From positions 1 to 64,000 of the forward strand of contig CAWDTK010000023.1 in NCBI GenBank assembly GCA_963805255.1: a stretch of DNA of 64,000 nucleotides, given 5' to 3'. Origin of the DNA: Bog-532 sp963805255. GTDB lineage: Bacteria; Actinomycetota; Actinomycetes; Streptosporangiales; Streptosporangiaceae. The position numbers and the translations under genes are program-made. The notes under the pieces were generated by a model. That model did not search any database and had not been told where the DNA came from. It saw only the letters and a program-made list of their open reading frames with translations. Positions 17,841 to 26,901 of the stretch are shown here, piece by piece; position 1 is the stretch's first letter; each line of letters opens with the position of its first letter.

Positions 17841-18164
17841 ACGCAACGCAGGAGCCCTGGGACGGCTCAGCGCAAGCGGCCCGCCGCGGCCCGGGCCTGG
17901 ACCGATGCCTGGACATCTCCCGTCCCCGGCTGCGAGCCGACCGCCACGTGCCGCCGTGGCCGGAAGGTCGCGGCCGGGACGGCGCCCGGCCCAGGCCGCG
18001 GTTCATGGCGGCGTGCCGATGCGGGGCGCGGTCAGGGGCGGGCTGATCGGAAGCGCCACCGCGGCTGCAAGTCGCGCGCCGCCGATGCGCAACCCCCAAC
18101 TGAAATCGGTGCCTGAGCCCGGTGACCGGTTGCCTGCGCATCGCCGATGTGCCAGCATGTGCCC
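17841..18164. other. 324-bp stretch without a supported gene
   Basis: Between pckG and the LmeA-like gene I see only overlapping G+C-rich open frames with no recognisable product, no strong hairpin and no clear promoter. Confidence 0.4.
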
Positions 18165-18968
18165 ATGGCGGCGTCAACGCCGTCCGATCGCTGGTGGACG
18201 GACGAGTGGAAGCATACCTGGACGGAACTTCTCTCCTTGTCCGCAGCCGCAAGGGCATTGATGGGCATGCCCGCTGCCCAGACGCTGCCCGGGGACCCCT
18301 TCGGCGCGATCCTTGACGCCGTCCGTGCCCGGCTGATCGACAAGACCAGAATGTTCCGGGTCAAGGGGCGCGACCTGACGATGGTTCTCGATGACATCTC
18401 GGTCGTCGGTACCGATCTCGCCCGGTCGATGGGCCAGTACGGCGAGGTTCGCATCGCTGCGCGCGATATCGAATGGGAAGGTGGCCGGCTCGAGCGGATG
18501 GAAATCCAGGCCCGAAACGTTCACCTCCGGCCCGGCGCGTCACCGACGCTCGTCGCTGCACCCGTGCTGTGGGAAGTCAACATCCCGGCATCGTTCGCGT
18601 CGAGTTGGCTGGCTAGAGTGAGGCCCCGATTCGACCTGGCCATCGACGCCAGCAGCCCGCACATCGGTCTTGCAGGCAGGGCGCCCTGGGCGCGCGTGGA
18701 AGTCGAGGCGGCCGGCGAAGGACGGTCGGTCCTGCTACGGCCGCGTGCCCTACGTCTCGGCAGCCGTCGTCTGACGTTGCGGCTGCCCGCCTACCACGTG
18801 TCCCTGGGCTCGCTGCCCAGCGACGTCGTGCTGACGTCAGTTGAGCCCCATTCCGCGGGCGTCGTCATGCGAGGTACCGTCAGCGAGTGGCGGCGATCAC
18901 TGTCCCAGGGCGATGTCGAGAGATTCGTCGCTGTGCTACGCGCTGGCCAGGGGCGCATCGACCTATGA
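18165..18968 (+). CDS. LmeA-like (DUF2993) phospholipid-binding protein
   Basis: 267 residues from ATG 18165; an upstream ATG at 18147 is less likely. The body follows the DUF2993/LmeA layout: IDKTRMFRVKGRDLTMVLDD, then repeated beta-strand segments (YGEVRIAARDIEWEGGRLER, RNVHLRPG) and a C-terminal barrel-like half (RLGSRRLTLRLPAYHVSLGS). LmeA in mycobacteria is a periplasmic lipid-binding protein that supports lipomannan maturation. This copy has no clear signal peptide or lipobox, so its location is uncertain. Its neighbours are unrelated. Confidence 0.65.
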   Translation: MAASTPSDRWWTDEWKHTWTELLSLSAAARALMGMPAAQTLPGDPFGAILDAVRARLIDKTRMFRVKGRDLTMVLDDISVVGTDLARSMGQYGEVRIAARDIEWEGGRLERMEIQARNVHLRPGASPTLVAAPVLWEVNIPASFASSWLARVRPRFDLAIDASSPHIGLAGRAPWARVEVEAAGEGRSVLLRPRALRLGSRRLTLRLPAYHVSLGSLPSDVVLTSVEPHSAGVVMRGTVSEWRRSLSQGDVERFVAVLRAGQGRIDL

Positions 18969-19046
18969 TCACGACCGCTCCAGCGCAGGGTTTCCTGGAC
19001 GATTTCGGATGGCCCTCGACATTGATGGTGCGCTCCGTCGCCGCGG

Positions 19047-20547
19047 TCACCGGGCGTCCTGCGGCGGCCGTACCTCGCGCCGAAGGATCTTGCCGGTCGG
19101 GCCCTTGGGCAGGTCCGGCACGATCCAGATATGCCGCGGGCACTTGTACGGCGCTATCCGGTCTCCGGTGAATGCGATCAGTTCCCCAGCCGTGACGGTC
19201 TCGTCCGGCTTGAGTTCGACGGCGGCGCCGATCTCCTCGCCGAGTTCGTCGTTTGGGATCCCGACGACGGCAACCGCCGCCACGGCCGGGTGCTCGTATA
19301 GGACCTCTTCAACCTCGCGCGGGTAGACGTTGAACCCGCCGCGGATGATCATGTCCTTCTTCCTGTCCACGATGTAGAAGTAGCCGTCCTCGTCGGCCCT
19401 GGCCAGGTCACCAGTCCGGAACCAGCCATCGGTGATCGCCTCGGCGGTGGCCTCCGGCATGCGCCAATACCCCCTCATGATGTTGTGACCGGCGATGACG
19501 ATCTCGCCGACCTCGCCGGCCGGCACCTCAGTGCCGTCGGCATCGACCACGCGCATGCGCACACCGGCGACCGGCGTGCCAATCGAGCCGGGCTTGCGGA
19601 ACTTTGTCCGGGTGGTTGAAGGACGCTACCGGCGATGTCTCCGACAGCCCGTAGCCCTCGAGGATCATGCACTGGAAAGTTTCCTCGAACCCGCGCAGGA
19701 TCTCCACCGGCAGGGCCGCGCCCCCTGAGACGCACAGCCGCAGGGACGAGACGTCCGCCTGCCCGCTGCCAGGATGGTGCAGCATCGCTGCGTACATGGT
19801 GGGCACGCCCTCGAAGATCGTCACCTTGTCCCGGCCGATGATCTGCAGGGCCTGGCCGGGGTCAAACCTGGGCAGCAGCGTGAGGCTGCAGCCGGCGAAC
19901 ACGGCCGCGTTCAGCGCGCAGGTCAGCCCGAAAACGTGAAAGAGCGGCAGGCAGCCCATCAGCACGTCACCGGGGCCGTTGTGCAGCAGCGTGAGCGCGG
20001 TCAGCTCGGCATTCCGGTACAGGTTCGCGTGGGTCAGTTCGGCGCCCTTGGGCTTGCCGGTGGTGCCGGAGGTGTACAGGATCACGGCGTCGTCCTCGCC
20101 CGCCGGTGCCGCGATCTGCGCCGCCGCCACCTGGTCGGCCAGCAGCGCGGCAAGGTCCGGCCCGGGCACCTCGATGACCTGCACGCCGGTCTCCGCGGCT
20201 CCCTTCGCCGCCTCGCCGGCCGCGGAAGGCCAGGTGAAGAGGACCTTCGCGCCCGAATCGCCGAGATAGTAGGCGATCTCGCGGCTCTTGAGCAGTGGGT
20301 TCATCGGCACCACGACCGCCCCGGCACCCAGAGCGCCGAAGAACATGATCGGCAAGGCCGGCACGTTGGGCAGCATGACGGCCACCCGATCGCCCGCCGA
20401 TACCCCAAGGGATTTCAGCAAGGACGTCAGGCGGCTTGCGGCGTCTTGCAGCTGCGCGTAGGACAGGACGAGGCCGTCCAGGCGGATCGCCGGACGCTCA
20501 CCGTGACCGGCCACCGTCCGCGCAAGCATGGAGTTCAGATCGGCCAT
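19047..20547 (-). pseudogene. Long-chain acyl-CoA ligase (FadD-type), one-base frameshift
   Basis: AMP-forming acyl-CoA synthetase activating fatty acids with ATP and CoA. The ATG at 20547 follows a GGAGGAC ribosome site. Visible motifs are the P-loop LYTSGTTGKPKGAELTH, the A-site EGYGLSETSP, the GWFRTGDLA and RKKDMIIRGGFNVYPREVEE blocks, and the catalytic lysine segment LPKGPTGKILRR at the C-terminus. The frame breaks near 19600: the expected PDKVRKPGSIGTPVAGVRM is split because one extra base (AA for A on the plus strand at 19600-19601) has entered. Corrected length is ~499 residues, normal for the family. It stands alone, divergent from the cation transporter gene downstream. Confidence 0.88.
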
Positions 20548-20814
20548 CGTGTCCTCCGCGGTGTGCGTATCGGTACTGCTATATCTCTCTTGTGCATTGA
20601 TCCTGCTGTGCCGGCAGTGCTGTTTCAACGCTGGGGCTGTTTCAACGCTGCATGCCGCCGCTCATTCCCGGCCACAATCTGCGGTACCGCAGGCCCGGCA
20701 GCATGCCGCGCGGACGATATGCGGGACTCGCCTGCAAGCCGGCGAGGGCCGCGACGCCGTCGCAGGTGCATGCGTGCCGCTGTGGTCGAGGTGCGGCAAC
20801 AGGGTTTGCCCGGC

Positions 20815-21933
20815 ATGCTAGAGATCGTGAGCGACCGGCATTCCCGCAACGGCGGACCCGGCCACAGCGGCCGCGGCCACGGGCATGAGCACGATGACCG
20901 GCCACGACCAGGGCTGGCGGCCCAGGTTCGGCACCTGCTGCGCCCGCATTCCCACGAGCCGGCCAACCAGGTCAACGCGGTCCTGGAAGCCAGCGCGGAG
21001 GGCATGCGGGTGCTGTGGATCTCGCTGGCAGTGCTCGGCGTCACCGCACTGATCCAGGCGGCGGTCGTGGCGGTGTCCGGCTCGGTCGCGCTGCTCGGCG
21101 ACACTCTGCATAACGCGGCTGATGCGCTGACCGCGGTACCGCTCGGGATCGCGTTCGTCGTCGGCCGGCGCCCGCCGACCCGCCGGTACACCTACGGGTA
21201 TGGCCGTGCGGAGGACCTCGCCGGAATCATGATCGTGCTGGCCATTGCCCTGTCCTCGGCCCTGGCCGGGTACGAGGCGATCAATCGCCTGATGCACCCC
21301 CGGCACGTGTCTAACCTGGTCGCGGTGGCCGCCGCGGCGCTGGTCGGATTCGCCGGCAACGAGCTGGTCGCCGGCTACCGCATCCGGACCGGGCGGAAGA
21401 TCGGCTCGGCGGCGCTGGCCGCCGACGGGCTGCATGCCCGCACCGACGGGCTGACCTCGCTGGCAGTGCTGTTCGGTGCGGGCGGTGTCGCGCTGGGCTG
21501 GGACTGGGCGGACCCGGTCGTTGGGCTGCTGATCACGGTGGCGATCCTGGCCGTCCTGCGCCAGGCCGCCAGGGAGATCTACCGGCGGCTGATGGACGCT
21601 GTCGATCCCGCTCTGGTCGGCCAGGCCGAACAGGCCCTGCGGGCCACCCCTGGGGTGCTGGATACGGGGGAGGTCCGGATGCGCTGGATCGGGCACCAGA
21701 TCCGGACGGAATGCGAAATCATCATCGACCCGGCCATTACCGCCGTGCAGGCTCACCAGGTCGCCGTCGCCGCGGAGCATGCCCTGCTGCATGCCATCCC
21801 GCGCCTGTCCGCCGCGCTCGTCCACGCCGACCCCCAGCCCCACGGCGGCACCGACCCGCACCAGATCCTTGCCCCCCACCGGCGGGCATCCGGCCCGGTT
21901 TCCGTCCCGGCTGGCCCGCAGCGAAGGCGCTAA
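20815..21933 (+). CDS. Cation diffusion facilitator family transporter
   Basis: Inner-membrane metal cation/proton antiporter, probably exporting Zn2+ or a related divalent ion. About 372 residues from ATG 20815; ATG 20770 is an alternative 15 codons upstream. A His-rich N-terminus (SRNGGPGHSGRGHGHEHDD) precedes the membrane domain. The metal-site helices carry LLGDTLHNAADALTAVPLG (TM2, HxxxD pattern) and LAADGLHARTDGLTSLAVLF (TM5, HxxxD). The conserved Tyr-Gly segment RRYTYGYGRAEDLAGI is present. A cytoplasmic C-terminal domain follows (VRMRWIGHQIRTECEIIIDP). The preceding 267 bp (20548-20814) hold no clear gene. Confidence 0.88.
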   Translation: MLEIVSDRHSRNGGPGHSGRGHGHEHDDRPRPGLAAQVRHLLRPHSHEPANQVNAVLEASAEGMRVLWISLAVLGVTALIQAAVVAVSGSVALLGDTLHNAADALTAVPLGIAFVVGRRPPTRRYTYGYGRAEDLAGIMIVLAIALSSALAGYEAINRLMHPRHVSNLVAVAAAALVGFAGNELVAGYRIRTGRKIGSAALAADGLHARTDGLTSLAVLFGAGGVALGWDWADPVVGLLITVAILAVLRQAAREIYRRLMDAVDPALVGQAEQALRATPGVLDTGEVRMRWIGHQIRTECEIIIDPAITAVQAHQVAVAAEHALLHAIPRLSAALVHADPQPHGGTDPHQILAPHRRASGPVSVPAGPQRRR

Positions 21934-21984
21934 GCCCTTCCTCGGAGCGGGCCATGCTCCAGCGCTGGACGACCTGCCCGCCGC

Positions 21985-22216
21985 GGTGAAGGTTACGCCA
22001 TGCCGTCACGGCCCCGCGTCCGGCCTCGACCCGGCCATCTCGATCGCAACGCCGCCCTGCAGGCCCCGCGCGCCAGCGCGGGTTCGTCATCTGCCGGTGC
22101 CCACCGTCATGTCGCTGGTCAGGGCCGGCACCACCAGCAGCTGCTGGAACTTCCTCGGCGAGCCGGGTGTCAACGTGCTGGAGCTGAACCTTGCGCTGGA
22201 CCGTCTGCCAGGCTGA
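21985..22216 (+). pseudogene. kdpC: kdpC relic, C-terminal half only
   Basis: Just before kdpD the plus strand still encodes PASGLDPAIS, VRHLPVPTVMSLVRAG and NFLGEPGVNVLELNLALDRL before a stop at 22214-22216. These align with the SGSGLDPDIS, ARHLPAGEVVSLVHQH and GFLGEASVNVLELNLALDGL of the intact KdpC at 31324. The N-terminal membrane helix is gone and a short shift in the middle (RNAALQAPRASAG in another frame) shows decay. It is evidence for an older kdp operon that ended in kdpC-kdpD-kdpE here. Confidence 0.75.
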
Positions 22217-22221
22217 TCACC

Positions 22222-24429
22222 ATGGTCACCGCACGCGGAAAGCTGCGTATCTACCTCGGGGCGGCCCCGGGGGTGGGCAAGACCTATACGATGCTGGAGG
22301 AGGGGTGCCGCCGCCGCGCCCGCGGCGGCGATGTGGCCATCGGATTCGTGGAGATCCACGGACGGCCCAACACCGCGGCGCAGATCCGCGATCTGCCGGT
22401 TATTCCCCGCCGCGCGCTCACCTACCGGGGGCGCGCGGTCGAGGAAATGGATGTCGACGCGGTGCTCGCCCGCCACCCGGCCGTGGCCCTGGTCGACGAG
22501 CTGGCGCACACGAACGTCCCCGGCAGCCGCAACGCCAAGCGCTGGCAGGACGTCGACGAGCTGTGCGAGGCCGGCGAGACCAAGGAACGCATCCTGGTCG
22601 CGCTGAGCGGGGGAGCCAACGGCGAGATGCTCGTCCGCCGCGGTGCCCGCATGGCCGCGCGCGGGCACGGCGAACTGCTCGCCGTGCATGTGCGCATTCC
22701 CGACGGCACCGTCCAGCCGTCTCCCGCGGCGCTTCCCGCGCAGCGCACGCTGGTTTCCGAGCTGAAGGGCACATACACCGAGATCACTGGCGCCGACGTG
22801 GCCACCGCCCTGCTCAACTTCGCGGCCGCCGAGAACGCGAGCCAGCTTCTCCTGGGCCGGAGCGGGCACCGCCGGCTGTACCAGCTCACCCATGGCTCGG
22901 TGATCAAGGAGGTGATACAGCGGGCCGGGCCTGTCGACGTCCATGTGATCTCCACCAGCCGCCCGTGGCCGCAGGGCCTGCCGAGATCACCGCGGCGGCG
23001 CCGGCCTGTCCCGGTGCCGCTGCGCCGGCGCCAGCTCGGCTGGCTGCTGGGCACCGCCGGCGTCGGGCTGCTGGCGACCGCCCTGTCGCCGCTGCGCGTT
23101 CCGCTGGGCCTGCCCGGCGCGCTGCTGTGCCTGCTGCTTGCCGTCGTCGCGGTCGCTTTCGTCGGCGGCCTGCGCCCCGCCGGAGCGGCGACGATCACCG
23201 CGTCGCTTACCGCCGACTTCTTCTTTGTGCAGCCCATCTACAGCCTGTACGTCGCTCATCCCGTGGATGTCGTAGCCCTGGTCGTGTTTTTCGCGGTCGC
23301 CGGTATCGTCAGCATCCTGATCGACCGGCTCGCCCGCCGCAGCATCCAGGTCGCCCGCGCCCGCGGCGAGGCCGAGGCGCTCGCCCGCCTGGCTGGCCGT
23401 TCCATCGTGGCGGGCGCGCAGAGCCTGCCTGCCCTTGTCGCGGAGCTGCGCCGCACCTTCGATCTCGACAGCGCGGCGATTCTGGTTCCCGACGGGCGCC
23501 AGTGGCAGTCACTAGCCGAGGCCGGCGGCCCGGCCCCCGCCCACCCCGAGGATGCCACGTTCGCCGCGGAACTGGATCAGGGCGCGGTGCTGACCTTGAG
23601 CGGTCGTTCGCTCAGCGGGGAAGACACTCGCTTGCTCGGTCCCTTCGTGACCCAGCTTCGCCTGGCCCAGGAGCGCGCGCGGCTGGAACGTGACGCTTCC
23701 GCGGCCGCGCAGCTGGCCGAGGCCGACACGGTCCGCACCGCCCTGCTCGAAGCGGTATCTCATGACCTGCGCGCTCCGCTGACCACCATCAAGGCCGCCG
23801 TCACCAGCCTGCTGTCGGCTGACACCGTCTGGAGCCGCGCCACGGCGCGGACCTTCTGCAAGACCATTGACTCCGAAACCGACCGGCTCACCGGGCTCGT
23901 CTCGAACCTGCTGGACATGAGCCGCCTGCGCGCCGGGGCCCTGCCCCTGGCCGCCCGCGATACCGACCTGGAAGAGGTCCTTTACGACGCCGTCAACAGC
24001 CTGTCCAGCAGCGGTTCCGCCGTCGCCATCGATCTGCCCGGCCAGCTGCCCGCCGTATGGGCCGACCCGGGGCTGCTGGAACGCGCGGTCGCCAACGTCA
24101 TGGCCAACGCACAGGCCGCGTCACCGGCCGGGCTGGCCGTGCGGGTCCAGGCCGGTACCCTCGGCGGCCGCGCCGAAATCCGCGTTATCGATCAGGGCCC
24201 CGGTATTCCCGCCGGGCAGCGGGAGCACCTCTTCCAGCCCTTCCAGCGCCGCGGCGACAGCGCCGGGGGGCTCGGGCTCGGGCTCGCCATCGCGAAAGGC
24301 TTCACCGAGGCGATGGACGGTAATCTCACCGTCGAAGACACCCCCGGTGGAGGAGCCACCTTCGTCTTTTCTCTCCCGCGCGCGGACGGCCGCTACCGGG
24401 ACGAGGAGCCTCAAATCCGGGCCGGATGA
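22222..24429 (+). CDS. kdpD: Sensor histidine kinase KdpD with an internal deletion
   Basis: Senses low K+ or turgor and phosphorylates KdpE. 735 residues from ATG 22222; full-length KdpD is ~850-900. The N-terminal KdpD domain has Walker A GAAPGVGKTYTMLEEG and the VALVDELAHTNVPGSR box. Directly after RWQDVDELCEAG it jumps to ETKERILVALSGG, the start of the UspA-like domain. About 130 residues, including the usual TVNIQHLES...HGNIYP part, are missing without frame loss. Then come four hydrophobic helices (DUF4118, ~270-370), a GAF-like region, the kinase with His514 in AVSHDLRAPLTTIK, and ATPase boxes (VIDQGPGIP; GGLGLGLAIAKGF). The kinase half looks functional; the receiver of upstream signals is probably altered. 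Confidence 0.9.
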   Translation: MVTARGKLRIYLGAAPGVGKTYTMLEEGCRRRARGGDVAIGFVEIHGRPNTAAQIRDLPVIPRRALTYRGRAVEEMDVDAVLARHPAVALVDELAHTNVPGSRNAKRWQDVDELCEAGETKERILVALSGGANGEMLVRRGARMAARGHGELLAVHVRIPDGTVQPSPAALPAQRTLVSELKGTYTEITGADVATALLNFAAAENASQLLLGRSGHRRLYQLTHGSVIKEVIQRAGPVDVHVISTSRPWPQGLPRSPRRRRPVPVPLRRRQLGWLLGTAGVGLLATALSPLRVPLGLPGALLCLLLAVVAVAFVGGLRPAGAATITASLTADFFFVQPIYSLYVAHPVDVVALVVFFAVAGIVSILIDRLARRSIQVARARGEAEALARLAGRSIVAGAQSLPALVAELRRTFDLDSAAILVPDGRQWQSLAEAGGPAPAHPEDATFAAELDQGAVLTLSGRSLSGEDTRLLGPFVTQLRLAQERARLERDASAAAQLAEADTVRTALLEAVSHDLRAPLTTIKAAVTSLLSADTVWSRATARTFCKTIDSETDRLTGLVSNLLDMSRLRAGALPLAARDTDLEEVLYDAVNSLSSSGSAVAIDLPGQLPAVWADPGLLERAVANVMANAQAASPAGLAVRVQAGTLGGRAEIRVIDQGPGIPAGQREHLFQPFQRRGDSAGGLGLGLAIAKGFTEAMDGNLTVEDTPGGGATFVFSLPRADGRYRDEEPQIRAG

Positions 24430-24467
24430 CCATCACGCCCTCAGCTGGTCCGCAGTCTCCCCCGATG

Positions 24468-24481
24468 GGGACTTTTGTCCG
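24468..24481. promoter_or_regulatory. DevR/DosR-like box upstream of kdpE
   Basis: GGGACTTTTGTCCG matches the DosR core GGGACTWWAGTCCC at 12 of 14 positions and forms a dyad (GGACttttGTCC). It sits in the 160-bp gap between kdpD and kdpE, about 110 bp before the kdpE start, a usual distance for an activator site. Binding is inferred only. Confidence 0.5.
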
Positions 24482-24589
24482 CCCGCTGGTCACACGCGTC
24501 GTAATGACCGGATAGTTGCCAAGCCCGGCAGCCCTGAATATAGTTGCCAGGCCCGGCGGCCCTGAATCCAGTGACGGCACGGGAGGGCG

Positions 24590-25327
24590 ATGAGCACGGT
24601 CCTCGTCATTGACGATGAAATCCCGCTCTTGCGTACCCTGGGCGAAAACCTGCGAAGACGCGGCTACGGCGTCCAGTTCGCCACCAGCGGCCATCAGGCG
24701 CTGGCGCGCGCGGCAGGCTGCCCGGACGACGCCATCATCCTTGATCTCGGCCTGCCCGACATCAACGGCATGGAAGTGCTCACCCGGATCCGCGGCTGGA
24801 CTACCGTGCCGATCATCGTGCTGTCCGCGCGGACCGCAGAGATCCAGAAGGTGGCCGCGCTCGACGCCGGCGCCAACAACTACGTCACCAAGCCGTTCGG
24901 CATGGACGAGTTCATGGCCCGGCTGCGTGTCGCCCTCCGGGATGCACGTCAAGGCCCCGGCGATCCGGTGATCGAGACCCGGCATTTCACCGTCGACCTG
25001 GCCGCCCAGCGGGTGACGCGTGACGGTCGCGGAGTCCCGCTGACCCGCACCGAGTGGCAGATCGTCCAGCTGCTCGCGCGTAATCCCGGCCACCTGGTCA
25101 CCCAGCGGCAGCTGCTCGCCGACGTCTGGGGCCTGAACGACATCACCAACAACTACGTGCGCGTCTTCCTGGTGGCCATCCGCCGCAAACTGGAGCCCGA
25201 CCCCGCTCGCCCCCGCTATTTCATCACTGAGCCGGGCTGCGGCGTCCGCTTCCTGCCCGCGGGCCTGCCGCAGGACGGCGACGGCGAACCGGCCCCGGAG
25301 TCAGCCGCGGCCCTCACCGTCGGGTGA
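24590..25327 (+). CDS. kdpE: OmpR-family response regulator KdpE
   Basis: 245 residues. Receiver domain with acidic pair DDE near residue 9, phosphoacceptor Asp52 in AIILDLGLPDINGMEVLTRI, Ser/Lys switch residues in VLSARTAEIQKV and VTKPFGMDEFMARLR. The DNA-binding winged helix shows GVPLTRTEWQIVQLLARNPG, QLLADVWGLNDITNNYVRVF and RRKLEPDPARPRYFITEPGC. The GADDYVTKPF stretch of most KdpE proteins reads GANNYVTKPF. It follows kdpD by 160 bp with its own candidate DevR box, and its tail overlaps the 3' end of the opposing second kdpD gene by 27 bp. Confidence 0.93.
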   Translation: MSTVLVIDDEIPLLRTLGENLRRRGYGVQFATSGHQALARAAGCPDDAIILDLGLPDINGMEVLTRIRGWTTVPIIVLSARTAEIQKVAALDAGANNYVTKPFGMDEFMARLRVALRDARQGPGDPVIETRHFTVDLAAQRVTRDGRGVPLTRTEWQIVQLLARNPGHLVTQRQLLADVWGLNDITNNYVRVFLVAIRRKLEPDPARPRYFITEPGCGVRFLPAGLPQDGDGEPAPESAAALTVG

Positions 25328-26678
25328 GCGCTTCTGATCTGTATCACCCGGAGGGGAACCACGCCCAGCGGACGCGGCCGCCCCGAATGCGTCGGCGCGG
25401 GGCAGCTCGCGGCGGGCGATGACGTGGACGTCGATGCCGAACGCGCCCGCCTCCCGGATGACCCGCTGCACGTTCGACCCGCCGCCGGTGAGCTGCTGCC
25501 ACCGGCTGCGCCGGCTGGAGCCGATCACGATCTGAGTGATCTGATGCTGCCGCGCGAACCTGGCGATGGCCCGCGCGGGATCGTCATCTCTTATCTCATG
25601 CCAGCGGGCGCCGACGTCCGCCGCCAGCTCCCGCAGCCGGTCGATCAGCCGGGCGGTCCCCACGCCGGCTGCTGTCGCCGGCGATGACGTGGACCACGTC
25701 GAGTTCCCCCTTGACCCTGGACGCCATCCGGGCCGCACGCCGGATCAGCACGTCGGTCCCGGGCTCCGACGTGACGGCCACCATGATGCGCTCGGTCGTC
25801 TCCCATAGGACGGTGGGTTCGTGCTGGCGGAGGTGCTCGAGGAGTTCTTCATCGGCCTCGTCGGCCAGGAACCGGAGGGCCAGCTCCCGCAGGGCGATCA
25901 GGTTGTCGGTGCGGAAGAAGTGCGCGAGAGCCTGGGGGACACTTTCCTTCGGGTAGATGTTGCCGTGCAGCATCCGGCGGCGCAGTTGCGCCGGTGAGGA
26001 ATCGACCAGCTCGATCTGGCTGGCCTTGCGCACCACCCAGTCCGGTACCCGTTCGCGGACCTTCGCCCCGGTCATCTGCTCGACCTCATCGGCGATGCTC
26101 TCGAGGTGCTGGATGTTGACCGTGGTGATGACCTTGATTCCCGCATCCAGGATCTCCAGGACGTCCTGCCAGCGTTTGCCGTGCCGGCCGGATCCCGGCA
26201 CATTCGTGTGGGCCAGCTCGTCGACCAGGGCGATCTGGGGCCGTCTGCGCAGGACCGCGTCGAGGTCCATCTCCTCCAGGCGGCTCCCCCGGTATTCGAC
26301 GGCCTTGCGGGGGATGACCTCGAGGCCATCGATGAGCTCCTCGGTGTGCAGCCGCTGGTGGCATTCGACGAAGGCGACGACGACGTCGGCACCCCGTTCC
26401 CGGCGGCGCTGGCCCTCGCAGAGCATGGCGTAGGTTTTGCCGACGCCTGCGGCCGCGCCCAGGTAGATGCGGAAACGGCCGGCCGCTTCAACCTCGTCGG
26501 CGGCGTCTGACTGCACTGCCACGGCCCTGGTCACGCCTTCGCCGGCGGACTGCATTGGCTGCCGGACATCGTCGGGGGCGCCGTCGTGGGGGGCGCTGTC
26601 GTCGGGGGCGCCCTGGTGGCACAATGGCGGCATGGCTGGCTTCGCTGCGGCCGGCCTCTGCGGGTCAGCGGTCGCCAT
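25301..26678 (-). pseudogene. Kinase-less KdpD sensor protein, one frameshift
   Basis: About 458 residues if a single-base shift near 25680-25695 is corrected. After a Pro/Asp-rich lead, the KdpD domain is complete: GAAAGVGKTYAMLCEG, IALVDELAHTNVPGSGRHGK, the TTVNIQHLESIADEVEQMTG and MLHGNIYPKESVPQALAHFF blocks. The UspA domain begins TERIMVAVTSEPGTDVLIRR and, after the shift (GELDVVHVIAGD / TARLIDRLRELAADVGARWH), ends IAGSS-type residues QIVIGSSRRSRWQQLTGGGS. There are no membrane helices and no histidine kinase. Stand-alone KdpD N-termini of this kind could bind ATP or c-di-AMP and regulate in trans. It contains exactly the block that the neighbouring KdpD lacks. Confidence 0.85.
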
Positions 26679-26707
26679 GCCGGGCTTGATCTGGCTGCGG
26701 AGGTTGT

Positions 26708-26797
26708 ATGAGCGTCGTTGAGGGCATCCTTCTCGCCGTCTCTGTCGTGGTGTTTCTGTACCTGGGCGTCGCCATGTTCAAGCCTGAGTGGTTCTAG
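26708..26797 (+). CDS. kdpF: KdpF small membrane subunit (29 residues)
   Basis: ATG 26708, preceded by CGGAGG, encodes MSVVEGILLAVSVVVFLYLG then VAMFKPEWF and stops at TAG 26795-26797. One transmembrane helix ending in a short Lys/Pro-Glu tail is the KdpF pattern; KdpF stabilises the KdpABC complex. It is divergent from the kinase-less kdpD (30 bp apart). The kdpA and kdpB genes that should follow are absent; an IS701 element begins about 100 bp downstream. Confidence 0.8.
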   Translation: MSVVEGILLAVSVVVFLYLGVAMFKPEWF

Positions 26798-26833
26798 GAG
26801 CCTGCTGAACAGGGCCTAAATCTGCGTAGTCAC

Positions 26834-26876
26834 GTTCGTAAAGCAGCAGGTCAGTGACCTACGCCTGATCACGAAC
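26834..26876. other. Nested palindromes after kdpF
   Basis: GTTCGT (26834-26839) pairs with ACGAAC (26871-26876), enclosing a perfect AGGTCAGTGACCT palindrome (26848-26860). It could fold as an RNA hairpin downstream of kdpF, for example a weak terminator, or mark an old junction. There is no U-tract. Confidence 0.3.
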
Positions 26877-26901
26877 AGGGGTTACTCCAGCACCCTCCTA
26901 G

